Positions 32,201-39,884 are shown, counted from the stretch's first letter. The stretch: DNA of 64,000 nucleotides from Spirosoma oryzae (GCF_003002825.1 NZ_PVTE01000025.1:25102-89101), one strand, 5' to 3'. The notes: generated by a model not told the origin, from the sequence alone. Numbers and translations: made by a program.

Positions 32201-33387
32201 ACCGGGAGTGGTTCAACTACATGAAGCTGATCGGTCAGTCCTACGCGCTGGTCGGCAGGGGCGGGGCCGAGGGTAACTACGGATGGCTGGGCGGCGGCGA
32301 CACTGCCTTCGACACCGGACAGGCGGAACTGCGCAGTATCGGCACGCCGGACGCTGCCGTACTGCTGTGGCGCTCACAGGGGCAGACCCATCCCGACATT
32401 CACTTCGACGAGTGGAGTCGGCTGAAAGACAACGCCGGAGCCAGATCACAACTGACTGCCAAGCTGCGCTCGTTCCTGGAAGAGTACGGATTGTCGATCT
32501 CCCAGCGAGCCGACTCCGCCGTGGTGTACGCGCTGTTCAACGCAGCCAAAGCGCAGGTCGCTGCCGAGTCACCGGAGATGCCACCTCAGCAGCAGCTCGC
32601 CGAAGCCGCCACCCGCGCCAAGGAAGCCCTGTATTATTCCAACCAGACCTTCGATAAGACCGACAAGGCAGCGGTGCAGTTCACGCAAACACCGGTCGAG
32701 CAGTACCTGCTGCTCTATAAGGGGCAGGGAGTAAAAATATTCAATACGCTCGCCCGTCGTCAGATCGAAGTCACCCAGGCGAAGAGTCCCGCCGAAAAAG
32801 CCAAAGCAAAGAATCGGCTGTACGCGGCCCTGACGATCAATGCCCTGATGGCTCCACTGATTACTACGGCGGTCGACATGAGCGTGGCGGCCCTTCGGAA
32901 TCTGACGGCTCCTGGCGACGATAAAGACGAGGGGCTGTCGGAGGAAGAAAAGCAGCAGCAGGCGTTCGTCGACGGCGGGTTCGCCTACCTCTCGTCGGTA
33001 CTCTCACAGGTACTACCCGCCGAGCTGGGTGAGATGGCGTCGGGTGTCGCTTACATGGCATCCAATCCCGTGTCGCGCCGGGAGTATCTGGACTCCAACC
33101 CACTGGGTAGCTACGCCGATCTGTACACGTCGCTGGCATCACTGGGGGTTGGGGCTACGATTCGCCGGTTCTCGACCGAAGAACGCTGGCAGAAAGAAAT
33201 GACCAAGTCGTTTCAGCAGGCACTGCGGGCGGGGGCGGTCTTCACCGGTATGCCGATGGAAGCGGTGCGGCAGATCAACAACGGCATCGGCCAGCTATGG
33301 TTACCAGAAGAGAGGCCCCGTCGTCAGGGACGGCAGCGCGACAACGACTACGCCATCGAGTATCTGACCGGACAGGCAGGTAACTAG
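26209..33387 (+). CDS. Giant multidomain virion protein with HExxH motif, 2392 aa
   Basis: This is the largest gene of the window. Features in order: Ala/Gly-rich hydrophobic helices at about 220-250 and 420-445; at least four SH3-like modules between about 615 and 1340, each beginning with a Gly-rich V strand (GDRVRGTDADT, GERVVLASNPD, GTTVKVLLSGG, GQRVIVPGATT); HEFAH at 1441-1445, an HExxH zinc-protease signature; a long helical part; and a hydrophobic segment near 2203-2232. It resembles the very large polyvalent or internal virion proteins of phages that enter the host with the DNA. Enzyme activity is inferred from the motif only. Confidence 0.65.
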   Translation: MMPSPTTQTVSSKPSPGGALPATPQQAQINAVGIRQLSQALQNAGMDGATALRRYNDAVRQGPQQTEIALGKLQQVADTIGYDADIRYGVYQAPKPVRPAPTPEQEAKSSTAIETGKAFWNGLVDAASGISRLPQAAVDTFVMADALRSPVPTLAMQIADNRPATKVVSGGLQAVGDFATAMLDHAKVDLDTSGKYDQGLIVSDGEGGYKLGSLEGAAHSIGSSAAFMASMLGPGLAGKVGTKLGIVGKALKAAQAEGNVERVAELTRQAIGTDKATRFLGGVVSQLQPLYQDALDATGNPQQAARFAGLVAPVVAAVDAFTGVESMLGKSELAAARKGMIREALGRMGTEVTEDAMIPAARSFIDKFVKDPLVTGAREMAIEGITETGQEAYTKLVENIFDATDKQSKFAEQTGDTTLRMLNSLAMGGAFGFAAGGAGRMAQNIGAHHPAAFAMLQDAYRQEGKVGLQSALDDLADGADRISREGGDGEGMKQQLGKMASVIQSFKNPYTVAPKTQFQYYDLNYNQLPDQQQQLDELRVRRDGLIGDQPTDIDEQGNPYAVDPVVAQRELALLMPQIEDQGRRVSYLEGVRDRLAQTGTYQDWGKGFDLIGKFQPGDRVRGTDADTRDDVDGTVAQVSPDGQTVTLDVTNPDGTTRSVDVRATEVRDGQIGPATTPVQDTAMGDIAVGDSIRDGFQNYQQDDRVYQPGERVVLASNPDASFPVTDVTPNEQGDPVLTIQGPQGELSGTMAELTDKANPNRLVGSYSPTQALAAEDGRKQAAERQKKIDSLNKKVPAAVRTALDAMTDSDLIARYNQATDASEKQYIELLAEQRFGTVNLKSVTATQASAAPDPLEADTPTVDPYNTTAEDISDEQWNQLAETDEIPDAVVNDMAVRLLDEVNFSERQQMVFEQMNDTELLRLQAALDSLTDKLATEPTTDNGNQDIPISENPDRTPDPIGSPGETAPVAVGPAAEGAPVGVSESLPVDPQPVRTGLEEQQSADVSGQSSPPEPAPAAEPVWRDPVRPNKRRAARPVEKKAAATTAPLTDTVYREFRQSPADYAFPAGVLEGIATRILDGSVTNRDMAVYQNRRTEIDNIKATLPATTAQGKAIDQAEATLDEDSDELGETIDRYEQERQRRAAEDSAPSDQQIDEQLRKLAAGDKKARRQAAVQAISEPIADGEEIDIDGDLSPEEITSEAATATPADEVSVGTIGTTVKVLLSGGKATQGVIVGKGKDGDVMVRRMNRQGTMEEDFPHPPSSLLSPSGKAISIDPSLPAYNPPTASGLDAKKLAAGQRVIVPGATTPRVVADIVSVNPDGSADVRVVLSGATRTVPASQMSEPTATELTQLKNKLAERADTERRQGIRRQVADQAATPVGEQALSELSKQLRKAFPRLRVVLLSGAAMQEQFGTNDRGRIQTGTVYLNTDGATADTPIHEFAHAYMGVIKRDMPSVYERGLSLVEGTEYEARVRQQYPELTSRETVLDEALVTAIGEKGAGMQQPSKLRNFLTWAKAMLTKIGSRLGIPVSLETTLDSFATARASELLSGYKLSDSAGEGIDASHKAGVPLPSVVDENWLVANGSNLDSAGGKELVESRQVIYDPVTDTYSKVEVDLTTETNDIRSSLGAIKKEGGWTNWLVDHANFLDPQNMGRVLFGESERGKQWKALIEGQLAMVAPMKVAGHEAFKTFYALLDGKTTYRGAASAESVERWDVTGSVAGQAANLKIPVDIAVDIAMQYRTIITTKGHFDPKHREKTRAGIAPTMQVQLPNPEDPKNPIIVDLDKQQLRALEDRVFNQDASTMALVQKWNDHTKAMYGPLARIRLLMTGQTLDNIADYYPITTASTEQSIMGRSIERFIDDAGYLKDRNSGAPARIRADGFLASVNRYQNAAEDYVQLSPLWQNLKGLAQRQQPLLNQLGYDRLQGAINKLADSYAAPNAGSMKVDSWFSYDLRKLLKLATLSRFAFNVAIPLKQTTGFLSAYGSGAIKQEYLNREWFNYMKLIGQSYALVGRGGAEGNYGWLGGGDTAFDTGQAELRSIGTPDAAVLLWRSQGQTHPDIHFDEWSRLKDNAGARSQLTAKLRSFLEEYGLSISQRADSAVVYALFNAAKAQVAAESPEMPPQQQLAEAATRAKEALYYSNQTFDKTDKAAVQFTQTPVEQYLLLYKGQGVKIFNTLARRQIEVTQAKSPAEKAKAKNRLYAALTINALMAPLITTAVDMSVAALRNLTAPGDDKDEGLSEEEKQQQAFVDGGFAYLSSVLSQVLPAELGEMASGVAYMASNPVSRREYLDSNPLGSYADLYTSLASLGVGATIRRFSTEERWQKEMTKSFQQALRAGAVFTGMPMEAVRQINNGIGQLWLPEERPRRQGRQRDNDYAIEYLTGQAGN

Positions 33388-33390
33388 ACA

Positions 33391-33424
33391 AGGAAGGGTG
33401 CTTTTTAAAAAAAGCACCCTTCCT
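33391..33424. terminator. Strong hairpin after the giant gene
   Basis: AGGAAGGGTGCTTTTT pairs with AAAAAGCACCCTTCCT around a 2-nt loop region (33391-33406 with 33408-33424, the A/T part shifts by a base). The U-rich inner stem resembles a terminator, although no T-run follows the stem. It starts 4 nt after the giant gene's stop. Confidence 0.7.
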
Positions 33425-33455
33425 GTTTGGGGGCTACTATCACCCCACACTCGCC

Positions 33456-33875
33456 ATGCCAACCTCTATCGACCCGTTAACGACACTCGGTCGCTACCTT
33501 TTATTCATTGCCACGATTTTCTTATTCATGTTCGCAATAGACATAATTGTCCTTGTGCTCATGTGGTACATTTACAACCTCGGATTTCTGGCGGCCATAA
33601 TATCTCTGTTAGTTGGGAGTGGCATCGTGTTAGTTGGACTGGGTGCGGCATTTCTATTGGGCATTGATTGGATACTTAGCCTGTGTCCATCTATCAGAGT
33701 AACGAAAATTTTGGTTCCAATTTTTTCAGTCATAAACCTGCTATTGATACTATTCCTCTTAATCAACACAAGCGTCAGGTTAAAGTCCTTTAGTTTTTAT
33801 CCAATCCTTTGCGCCATCGCCTATTCGTTACTAACCTATGGGTACATGAAGGCTGCGCGAGAAAAAAATCAGTAA
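33456..33875 (+). CDS. Four-pass membrane protein, 139 aa
   Basis: Hydrophobic segments occur at about residues 13-40, 42-71, 83-105 and 114-130 (for example FIATIFLFMFAIDIIVLVLM and VTKILVPIFSVINLLLILFL). It is an integral membrane protein without recognised family. It stands alone on the plus strand after the hairpin at 33391, and overlaps the leftward gene at 33790 by 86 nt, tail to tail. Confidence 0.7.
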   Translation: MPTSIDPLTTLGRYLLFIATIFLFMFAIDIIVLVLMWYIYNLGFLAAIISLLVGSGIVLVGLGAAFLLGIDWILSLCPSIRVTKILVPIFSVINLLLILFLLINTSVRLKSFSFYPILCAIAYSLLTYGYMKAAREKNQ

Positions 33876-34065
33876 AAAAGTCGGTGTCATTGGTTTGAGT
33901 GGCAACGTCAGACCAGTTTAAAAAGAATGCCACAAATGATTCATAAGGGCAAAATCCGCTACCGTCCTCTCGGCAAATAGACCAATTACGTAGGGACAGA
34001 ATGTATCGTTCGCCGTATCGATAACCAAGCGAATCTTGTCCAATAAATGTCGCCTGTATTTTCAC
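33790..34065 (-). CDS. Small leftward protein, 91 aa
   Basis: The N-terminal part (FIGQDSLGYRYGERYILSLR, then FCPYESFVAFFLNWSDV) resembles small phage and Bacteroidota proteins of about 60-70 aa that end near NWSDV or NWEEI. The extra C-terminal 37 residues overlap the convergent membrane gene and may be an extension after loss of the normal stop. Its start overlaps the stop of the upstream gene by 4 nt. Function unknown. Confidence 0.65.
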   Translation of the reverse strand: MKIQATFIGQDSLGYRYGERYILSLRNWSICREDGSGFCPYESFVAFFLNWSDVATQTNDTDFFTDFFLAQPSCTHRLVTNRRWRKGLDKN

Positions 34066-34250
34066 TTTGAAAGGCGCTCGTTTATTTCGTTGATTACGTA
34101 TTGCCAGATCGCATCATTGCTGCGCTTTTTATGGCTCTTCGCCACTAACATTGCGATTCGCAGACGCTGCTTCCTATCATTGGTAATTTCGAGACAAATT
34201 ACATCACTGTAGATTTCGTCTACGATTTCCTTTGCTCTTGCTACAGTCAT
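34062..34250 (-). CDS. Small leftward helical protein, 62 aa
   Basis: Not recognised. It is a short, charged, helical protein (RAKEIVDEIYSDVICLEITN, then HKKRSNDAIWQYVINEINER). It is the first gene of a two-gene leftward unit whose upstream region is the 45-bp repeat at 34294-34338, shared with the leftward gene at 52822. The repeat may therefore promote both directions. Confidence 0.65.
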   Translation of the reverse strand: MTVARAKEIVDEIYSDVICLEITNDRKQRLRIAMLVAKSHKKRSNDAIWQYVINEINERLSK

Positions 34251-34293
34251 GGCGCTATTTAATTTTAGTGGAAGATAGTTTCTGTTCGTTGTA

Positions 34294-34338
34294 AATATAG
34301 CTAATCAATTTTATTATTCGCACCGGGGGGGTGGTGAC
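34294..34338. repeat. 45-bp perfect repeat, copy 1, in a divergent promoter gap
   Basis: Identical over 45 bp to 52851-52895 (starts AATATAGCTAATCAATTTTA, ends in seven G then TGGTGAC), and both copies are followed by TCACGGAG two bases later. Each copy separates a leftward small gene from a rightward structural operon. It contains a TAATCAATTTT motif (34302-34312) and a CACC/GGTG hairpin. A late promoter plus leader is the likely role. A second hairpin, CCGCCC/GGGCGG (34381-34386 with 34392-34397), lies before the ATG at 34411. Confidence 0.75.
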
Positions 34339-34410
34339 GTTCACGGAGCCAGTCCCTTCTACTTTCGGTAGCTGTAGCTGCCGCCCCTGCTGGGCGGTCA
34401 GCCAGCCCCG

Positions 34411-35256
34411 ATGCTCCAGCCAACGCTCTGTTTACAGCCGACATCTGACGCCACCCCCGCCCTGCGGATAACCGACACGACGCCGAACTACGACGCGCTC
34501 CGGTTTCGCTCCGGCTTTGGCGGGGCAAACCCGGCCCGTGATGCGGTGCGAGTAGCGATCAGCATCCTTTCCGCTCTTGACAATCAGCCCCGACTCGCCG
34601 AGACGACACTGCCGGGCGACATCTTCACGGGCGACAAAAGCTACGATCTGGCCTACCAGTTCGCCGATGGTTCGTATCAGCTCGTCGTCAGCGCCTATGG
34701 TACGTCAGGCATTCCGGTGATGCTCTATGACTACGTGATTTCCGCGATTGCCTATCCCGAAGGGGGGCGGCTGGAGGTCATGCGCGATCAGGTGTGGGTC
34801 GACGTAACGAATGTGTCGCTCATTCAGAACGGAGCGATCCGCTGGTCAGCCCCTTCATCGGCGAGTAGCTGGACGCTCTGGCGACTGCTGAACGCCGATG
34901 GGTCGACTGCTACCAGCGGGGTGATCGTACCGGTTAACCCAGTACCCTCGCCTGTACTGACTACCTCGTCGGGTGACGAACGACTCATTAGTCGGATGGT
35001 CTACCCGCTGCTTCTCGACGGACGCCTGCGCTATAAAATCGCCACGGCAGCTACGGGACTCTCCCGCGAATACACCCAGCCCGACTCGACGCACAATCAG
35101 GCGCGGCAGGCATCGTGGGCCAGACTCTACTACGCCTGGCAGGCGCTCGTGCTACGTGCGGACTGCGAAAGCCCCCAGGTAATCGAAGCCACGCTGGCCC
35201 GCCTGCATCGTCAGGCCGACCGGCTCTTATCGACTGTGCCATGTCCACTGAACTGA
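34411..35256 (+). CDS. Hypothetical tail-associated protein, 281 aa
   Basis: Not recognised. The first half is beta-rich (DALRFRSGFGGANPARDAVR, GDKSYDLAYQFADGSYQLVV) and the second half is helical with LYYAWQALVLRADCESPQ. It opens the fibre and lysis operon behind the repeat leader. Its position before the Gly/Ser-linker protein suggests a tail or baseplate component. It overlaps the next small gene by 16 nt. Confidence 0.55.
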   Translation: MLQPTLCLQPTSDATPALRITDTTPNYDALRFRSGFGGANPARDAVRVAISILSALDNQPRLAETTLPGDIFTGDKSYDLAYQFADGSYQLVVSAYGTSGIPVMLYDYVISAIAYPEGGRLEVMRDQVWVDVTNVSLIQNGAIRWSAPSSASSWTLWRLLNADGSTATSGVIVPVNPVPSPVLTTSSGDERLISRMVYPLLLDGRLRYKIATAATGLSREYTQPDSTHNQARQASWARLYYAWQALVLRADCESPQVIEATLARLHRQADRLLSTVPCPLN

Positions 35257-35390
35257 TCGACGTACTACTGGCTGACTCGCCGCGCGATTATCAGCGTGAC
35301 ATACTGGTGATGCTCAAACTGGCCTGGCCGCTACTCAATGACTCCATGCGCCTACAGGTGCAACTCAACCTAACCGGACAGCGCCGATGA
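35241..35390 (+). CDS. Small protein, 49 aa
   Basis: The frame from ATG 35241 encodes a helical peptide (MSTELIDVLLADSPRDYQRD, then LVMLKLAWPLLNDSMRLQVQ). It overlaps the previous stop by 16 nt and the next start by 4 nt (ATGA), so translation is coupled on both sides. A longer in-frame form from 35115 would sit mostly inside the previous gene and is less likely. Function unknown. Confidence 0.6.
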   Translation: MSTELIDVLLADSPRDYQRDILVMLKLAWPLLNDSMRLQVQLNLTGQRR

Positions 35391-36916
35391 AATGCAACTG
35401 CAACTCGATCTACTGCGGCACGGACTGTCCATTCGGTGACGGCTGCCGGTCGCTACCTGCGCCGATGCGCCCCGTGGGTTTCAACCTTACGCCCGCTGCG
35501 CCAATCAGTCACGTATTCTCGGCGGTCGGTAAGCCCGACGATCCGGGCACAATTGATCTGCTGCTGCGCATCATCCGTACCCTGGGTGGTGGTACGCCCG
35601 TCACCCAGCCAACGCCCGTCGATCCCAGCATCCCGCCCGGTACGGGCAGCGGCTCGGGGTCTGGCACGGGAACAGGGTCAGGATCGGGCAGCGGTAGTGG
35701 GTCCGGCACCGGAACGGGTTCTGGTACGGGCGGACAGGGCGATCAGGGCACTACACCGGTAGTTCGCTACACGCCATCGACGGTAGCCCGTCAACCCGGC
35801 AGCTCCATCATCCTGCTGAATACCAACTACGGTAGTGCCAGTGACAACCTGACCTATTCGCTGCGCTTGCAGGCGGGCACGGACGGACTGGCTGGGGCCG
35901 TCGTCGCTTCCTTTGTCGAGACAGGTGGACCAAAATCCTTCGCCGTCGTACTGCCCGATACGTCGCTCACCTACGCGCTGAGTGTACAGCGCACCGGCCT
36001 GTCGATCACCCGCGTCAACGAACTGGGCCTGACTGTAACCGGCACGGGTACGGGTAGTGGATCAGGGTCTGGTACAGGGTCAGGATCGGGCAGCGGGTCC
36101 GGCACAGGTACGGGAACGGGCACGGGTACCGGATCGGGCAGCGCAGCGGGTCCAGCTAATCTGGTAACGCGCTTCTACGCAGCCACGAACCCCGATAACT
36201 CCTTCTCGTTTTACGCCGAAGGGTCGGGTGTCATCTACGTACAGGTCTACGGCATCAACGGCTCGCCGACACCCAACCCGTCCAAGCGGGCGATGGTAAA
36301 AGACAGCCGTGGTTACGATCGTCCCGGTCTGTTCTACGGCTACATGCCCTACGGTGGCTACTTCCCGGCAGGGGAGATGCCCAGTGGCGTCTACCAGGTG
36401 CAGGTCATCGACGAGACGGGCGGCATCGACCTATACACGATCACCATCACCTCGCAGGGTGTATTCACCCAGTTGAAGGGAACGCCAACCCCACCTCCAC
36501 CACCGACCGGGTCGGGCAGCGGTTCGGGATCGGGTAGTGGATCGGGCAGCGGTAGTGGATCGGGAACAGGTAGCGGTAGTGGTGACGGTTCGCAACCAAC
36601 GATTGTCTTCCAAGGGATCGTCACCGTCGACGAGTCGCAGCGCCCCGACCTGATGAACCTGCAAGCGACACCTTTCCAGAAGGCGGACGGTAGCTGGTGG
36701 TTCAGAGTGAAGGACATTGCCACCGGCAACTTCCAGAAATCTTACCGGAACATGGGTAGACACTATGTCAACCAGGCCCAGCTCGAAGCGGGTGAGTGGC
36801 CCTTCGGATTTCCGTTCGCCCCCACCTGCACGGAGATGTCGGCTCCATATACTGACGACAAGCTGGTGGGCATGGACAGTAAGGCCCACTGCGTACAAAA
36901 GATTTTCACGCGCTAA
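35387..36916 (+). CDS. Modular fibre-like protein with Gly/Ser/Thr linkers, 509 aa
   Basis: Four compact segments are joined by three long low-complexity linkers of alternating Gly with Ser or Thr, at about residues 85-118, 218-253 and 373-402. The N-terminus is Cys-rich (CNCNSIYCGTDCPFGDGC, residues 3-20, five Cys). Segments two and three look like immunoglobulin-like or beta-sandwich domains. Flexible linkers between beta domains suit a tail-tip or decoration protein that reaches cell-surface receptors. The next gene has a TAATCAATA-type leader at its stop. Confidence 0.6.
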   Translation: MKCNCNSIYCGTDCPFGDGCRSLPAPMRPVGFNLTPAAPISHVFSAVGKPDDPGTIDLLLRIIRTLGGGTPVTQPTPVDPSIPPGTGSGSGSGTGTGSGSGSGSGSGTGTGSGTGGQGDQGTTPVVRYTPSTVARQPGSSIILLNTNYGSASDNLTYSLRLQAGTDGLAGAVVASFVETGGPKSFAVVLPDTSLTYALSVQRTGLSITRVNELGLTVTGTGTGSGSGSGTGSGSGSGSGTGTGTGTGTGSGSAAGPANLVTRFYAATNPDNSFSFYAEGSGVIYVQVYGINGSPTPNPSKRAMVKDSRGYDRPGLFYGYMPYGGYFPAGEMPSGVYQVQVIDETGGIDLYTITITSQGVFTQLKGTPTPPPPPTGSGSGSGSGSGSGSGSGSGTGSGSGDGSQPTIVFQGIVTVDESQRPDLMNLQATPFQKADGSWWFRVKDIATGNFQKSYRNMGRHYVNQAQLEAGEWPFGFPFAPTCTEMSAPYTDDKLVGMDSKAHCVQKIFTR

Positions 36917-36931
36917 TCAATAGTCTATAGC

Positions 36932-38383
36932 ATGGCAACGCCAACCATCAATCGGATACTGCCACCCCGCGTGCCGGGAAATATGGGCTATCACGAAACA
37001 GCGCCCGACGTAACGGACGGTTCGCTGAACCTGAACTTCAAGAACGGGGAGCGGCTGATCGTCTCGCCCACGCGGGCCACGCCGAGCAGCAACTACACCG
37101 ACAAGGGGGTAGCTATCAGTCTGAATATTGGCCAGCCGACGCCTCCCGAACTCAACGCGGGCAGGCGGTCGATGTTCGCCAATTTTGCCGCCATCCGCGA
37201 CATCAACCCAGGCAAACACCTCTACGAGTTCACCAAAGAAGAATGCTATCAGGTTGCCCAAAATCTCTGGGCGACAAAGGGTCCGTTCAGCTTTGTCTGC
37301 GGAGAGGCAGGCGAGAACGAGAGTCAGTGGAAATTCCAGTATGACTACGCCCCCCAGCAATACCGGTGGGTGTACGAAGGGCTGGCAGTGCTGGCATCGC
37401 AGCAGCCGGGAATGGTCAACGGCGGACTGAACTACGCATCGGTGACAACCATCTGGCCGGGCAAGAGTAACGGCAACGGCGTTGTGGCTGACTACAATAC
37501 GATTGTCGATGGGCTATCGTCGCCCGACAAAGCCCGCAACCTGATGGCTGCCTTCGAGTGGTACTTCAACCGGTACTACACGGGCAAACTCTACGAGACA
37601 GGGACGGTGCCGCTGACGAACGCCTACATCACCCAGAACGATACGTGGCTCCAGTACTGGATGTTGCGCCTACAGATGGAGCTGATTTCGGTGGCTAACG
37701 TAGGGGCGTTCCCCGATCCGCGCACGATGACGGTCTTTACCTGGCTGCGCTCGCAGGCGGGCCTGGACCCCTACACCGAAGCCTACCAGATGAATATAGG
37801 CGGACTACCCGCGATCGGTCGGGACTTCGTTACAGCTGACCCTAACATTCAGATGGTGCAGGTTAGGCGCGGTCTGCGACAGGGTAAGTATGTTTACTGC
37901 TGGGAGAACCCGTACCTGTTCGGTACGGATACCAACTACATCGGCGAGCCGAGCGACCGGATACAGTACCTGGCCTCGACGGGCGGCCGGAATATCATCT
38001 CGATCTACAACGCTGCCCCCTACAGTCCGACCCGCGCTCCCTACCCGCACCCGCAGATTCCCTACGGCTACAATGACATCGCCCTGATCTCGGGCAAGAT
38101 GCACTGTCTGCAAACGGACTTCCTCAATAAGCGGCCCCAAGCCGTGCAGTGGAATGTCGACGGGGTGGCGGGGCCAGCCCCGAACCTGGGTTATATCCCG
38201 GCCTGTATCGACGGACACCTGCCGCACGTCGAAGCGGCAGTAGATGGCAACCGGGCGATCGTCGACATCTACCAGCCGGAAGGCAATGGTGGGCACGTCA
38301 CCGTCCAGCTCGGCGGTAGCTTCGGTAACGTGACGCTGGACTACTGGCCCGGCGTCGACAATCAATTCCACCTGCAAATCTAA
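36932..38383 (+). CDS. Hypothetical tail/receptor-related protein, 483 aa
   Basis: Not recognised as a family. It starts with a proline-rich segment, then a mixed alpha/beta body with many Tyr and Trp (EWYFNRYYTGKLYETGTVPL, YTEAYQMNIGGLPAIGRDF), and ends in beta strands (HVTVQLGGSFGNVTLDYWPG). The aromatic content would suit carbohydrate binding or hydrolysis, but no catalytic motif is identified. The start is 16 nt after the upstream TAA, which begins a TAATCAATA leader. Confidence 0.5.
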   Translation: MATPTINRILPPRVPGNMGYHETAPDVTDGSLNLNFKNGERLIVSPTRATPSSNYTDKGVAISLNIGQPTPPELNAGRRSMFANFAAIRDINPGKHLYEFTKEECYQVAQNLWATKGPFSFVCGEAGENESQWKFQYDYAPQQYRWVYEGLAVLASQQPGMVNGGLNYASVTTIWPGKSNGNGVVADYNTIVDGLSSPDKARNLMAAFEWYFNRYYTGKLYETGTVPLTNAYITQNDTWLQYWMLRLQMELISVANVGAFPDPRTMTVFTWLRSQAGLDPYTEAYQMNIGGLPAIGRDFVTADPNIQMVQVRRGLRQGKYVYCWENPYLFGTDTNYIGEPSDRIQYLASTGGRNIISIYNAAPYSPTRAPYPHPQIPYGYNDIALISGKMHCLQTDFLNKRPQAVQWNVDGVAGPAPNLGYIPACIDGHLPHVEAAVDGNRAIVDIYQPEGNGGHVTVQLGGSFGNVTLDYWPGVDNQFHLQI

Positions 38384-38388
38384 GTCCC

Positions 38389-38832
38389 ATGTGCTGCAAC
38401 GGACAACGCGCTTATCCCAGCGAAAATACCAATAACCTGATGCTGGTCATCGACAACCTGATTGCCCAGAGCAAGCAGCCCGGCAGTGGTGGTAGTGGCC
38501 TGATAACGATCACCCAGACGCTTGGTCCTGGCACCACGGCACTGGCGGCGGCTACCGTACCGGGTAAATGGAAAGCCTACCTGAACCTAGCGGGCACAAG
38601 TTTGCAGGCTTCGTTTTCGCTAACGATCACCCGGCCAGCCGGTGGGGGCAAGGCGGAACTGTCGCTCGACGAGTCGTCTATTTTCAGTAACACCAGTAAC
38701 TACCAGGTCACCTTCGACAGCGACTCTTCGGGGCGGCTGTTGATTAGCTGCCCCACCTTTCCGGCAGCGGGCCTACCCGGTGCCGTAACCGCCAAGCTGG
38801 CAACCGAATCGCTACTGACACTAACTGCCTAG
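38389..38832 (+). CDS. Small beta-rich tail protein, 147 aa
   Basis: Not recognised. After a short N-terminus with paired Cys (MCCNGQRAYPSENTNN) and a helix, the protein is a beta-sandwich-like stretch of small residues (GKWKAYLNLAGTSLQASFSL; AELSLDESSIFSNTSNYQVT). It follows the 483-aa gene by 5 nt and lies 2 nt before the lysis-type genes. A minor tail or fibre-associated protein is inferred. Confidence 0.55.
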   Translation: MCCNGQRAYPSENTNNLMLVIDNLIAQSKQPGSGGSGLITITQTLGPGTTALAAATVPGKWKAYLNLAGTSLQASFSLTITRPAGGGKAELSLDESSIFSNTSNYQVTFDSDSSGRLLISCPTFPAAGLPGAVTAKLATESLLTLTA

Positions 38833-38834
38833 CC

Positions 38835-39494
38835 ATGATCGCCTTTCTTTCCGGCGCGGCCAGCGCCATTTTCAACGTAGTGAAACTACTCTTTTCGAGC
38901 CGGGTGTTCCTGTTGCTGCTCTCTGGACTGCTGCTCTTTGCGCTGCTCTACGTCCTGCGCGATAAGTCGTCGGACAGGACCATAATCGCTTGGCAGCAGA
39001 AAACGATTCGCGGGCTGAAAGCCGACACGGCAGCCCGCAACGCTGAACTGCGCGTCGCCGATCAGCAGACGGTGCGGATCATCGTTCGTCGTGACACGAT
39101 TATCAAGCGCCAGCGGATACTCGTTCAGTCGGCCCCCGTACCGGTACTGATCGACTCGGTGAGCAAAGTGCTGGATAGTCCGGTGCAACTTGTTTCGATT
39201 GAGCGTAACATTCACGGGCCGGACAGCTTGGTGCAGATCAGACTACCCGTGCCTGGCTTTCGACGGGCAGCGGGACTACTGCTGCTGGCAAAGACCGACT
39301 CGCTGGCGATGGCGCAGATGATCGACGGCTATCAGAAGCGGGACACTGCCTACCACCGGCTCGGCGAGCTGATCCAGTCGGTCAGGCCGACTACCCGCTG
39401 GAGCTGGCCTTGGACCTACTGGAAGCATTGGCGGCAGATCGACCAGCTCTACCAGTCGGTATACTACCCCATTTCGCAGCCCTACACACCATGA
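38835..39494 (+). CDS. Single-pass membrane protein, spanin-like architecture, 219 aa
   Basis: One transmembrane segment at about residues 17-40 (KLLFSSRVFLLLLSGLLLFA) is followed by a basic linker and a long predicted periplasmic helical region (QQKTIRGLKADTAARNAELR). This is the layout of an i-spanin, which links inner and outer membrane at lysis. The neighbouring holin candidate and endolysin support it. No Rz1-type lipoprotein is embedded in it; a possible small lipoprotein lies elsewhere at 44657. Confidence 0.5.
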   Translation: MIAFLSGAASAIFNVVKLLFSSRVFLLLLSGLLLFALLYVLRDKSSDRTIIAWQQKTIRGLKADTAARNAELRVADQQTVRIIVRRDTIIKRQRILVQSAPVPVLIDSVSKVLDSPVQLVSIERNIHGPDSLVQIRLPVPGFRRAAGLLLLAKTDSLAMAQMIDGYQKRDTAYHRLGELIQSVRPTTRWSWPWTYWKHWRQIDQLYQSVYYPISQPYTP

Positions 39495-39533
39495 ATACCA
39501 TCCCAACTATCAACTCTTTTTCAACAATGCACC

Positions 39534-39884
39534 ATGCAAGCGTTTCTGGCGCAACTCGAACTGCTCCTGTCGACCTTTCCGCCGACCGTCCTAAAGATTC
39601 TCTGCCCGATGGCGGGCAGTCTGTGCTCGGCCATTGTGCTGGCGATTGCCACCGATGTGGTCGCTACGCCCAAGCAGATCGCCGGGCAGTTCGTGGTGGG
39701 CTGGCTGGCGGGGGGCTTCTGCGGTCCACTGCTGTCACCCTACCTAAAGCTGCCTGACTACACGCTCGGCTTTGTGACGGGCGGTGTCGGATACTGGGGC
39801 TTTACCGAGTACCGAAAGAAAAAACTCAAAGAGATTATCGACAGACAGCCACCGCAAAACAACGCGAACGATGCTACTCCTTAA
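39534..39884 (+). CDS. Holin-like membrane protein, 116 aa
   Basis: Three hydrophobic segments at about residues 18-42, 47-68 and 74-92 (ILCPMAGSLCSAIVLAIATD, GQFVVGWLAGGFCGPLLSPY, YTLGFVTGGVGYWGF) and a charged Lys-rich tail (KKKLKEIIDRQ) are typical of class I holins or their relatives. It lies between the spanin-like gene and the endolysin at 40841, with one membrane gene in between. The role, making holes so that the endolysin reaches the cell wall, is inferred from this context. Confidence 0.6.
   Translation: MQAFLAQLELLLSTFPPTVLKILCPMAGSLCSAIVLAIATDVVATPKQIAGQFVVGWLAGGFCGPLLSPYLKLPDYTLGFVTGGVGYWGFTEYRKKKLKEIIDRQPPQNNANDATP

Noticed and set aside
39491..39757. Rightward frame beginning MNTIPTINSFSTMHH
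   Set aside because: It overlaps the holin-like gene in another frame and becomes Asp/Arg/Gly-rich like a shadow; the gene at 39534 has clear membrane segments.
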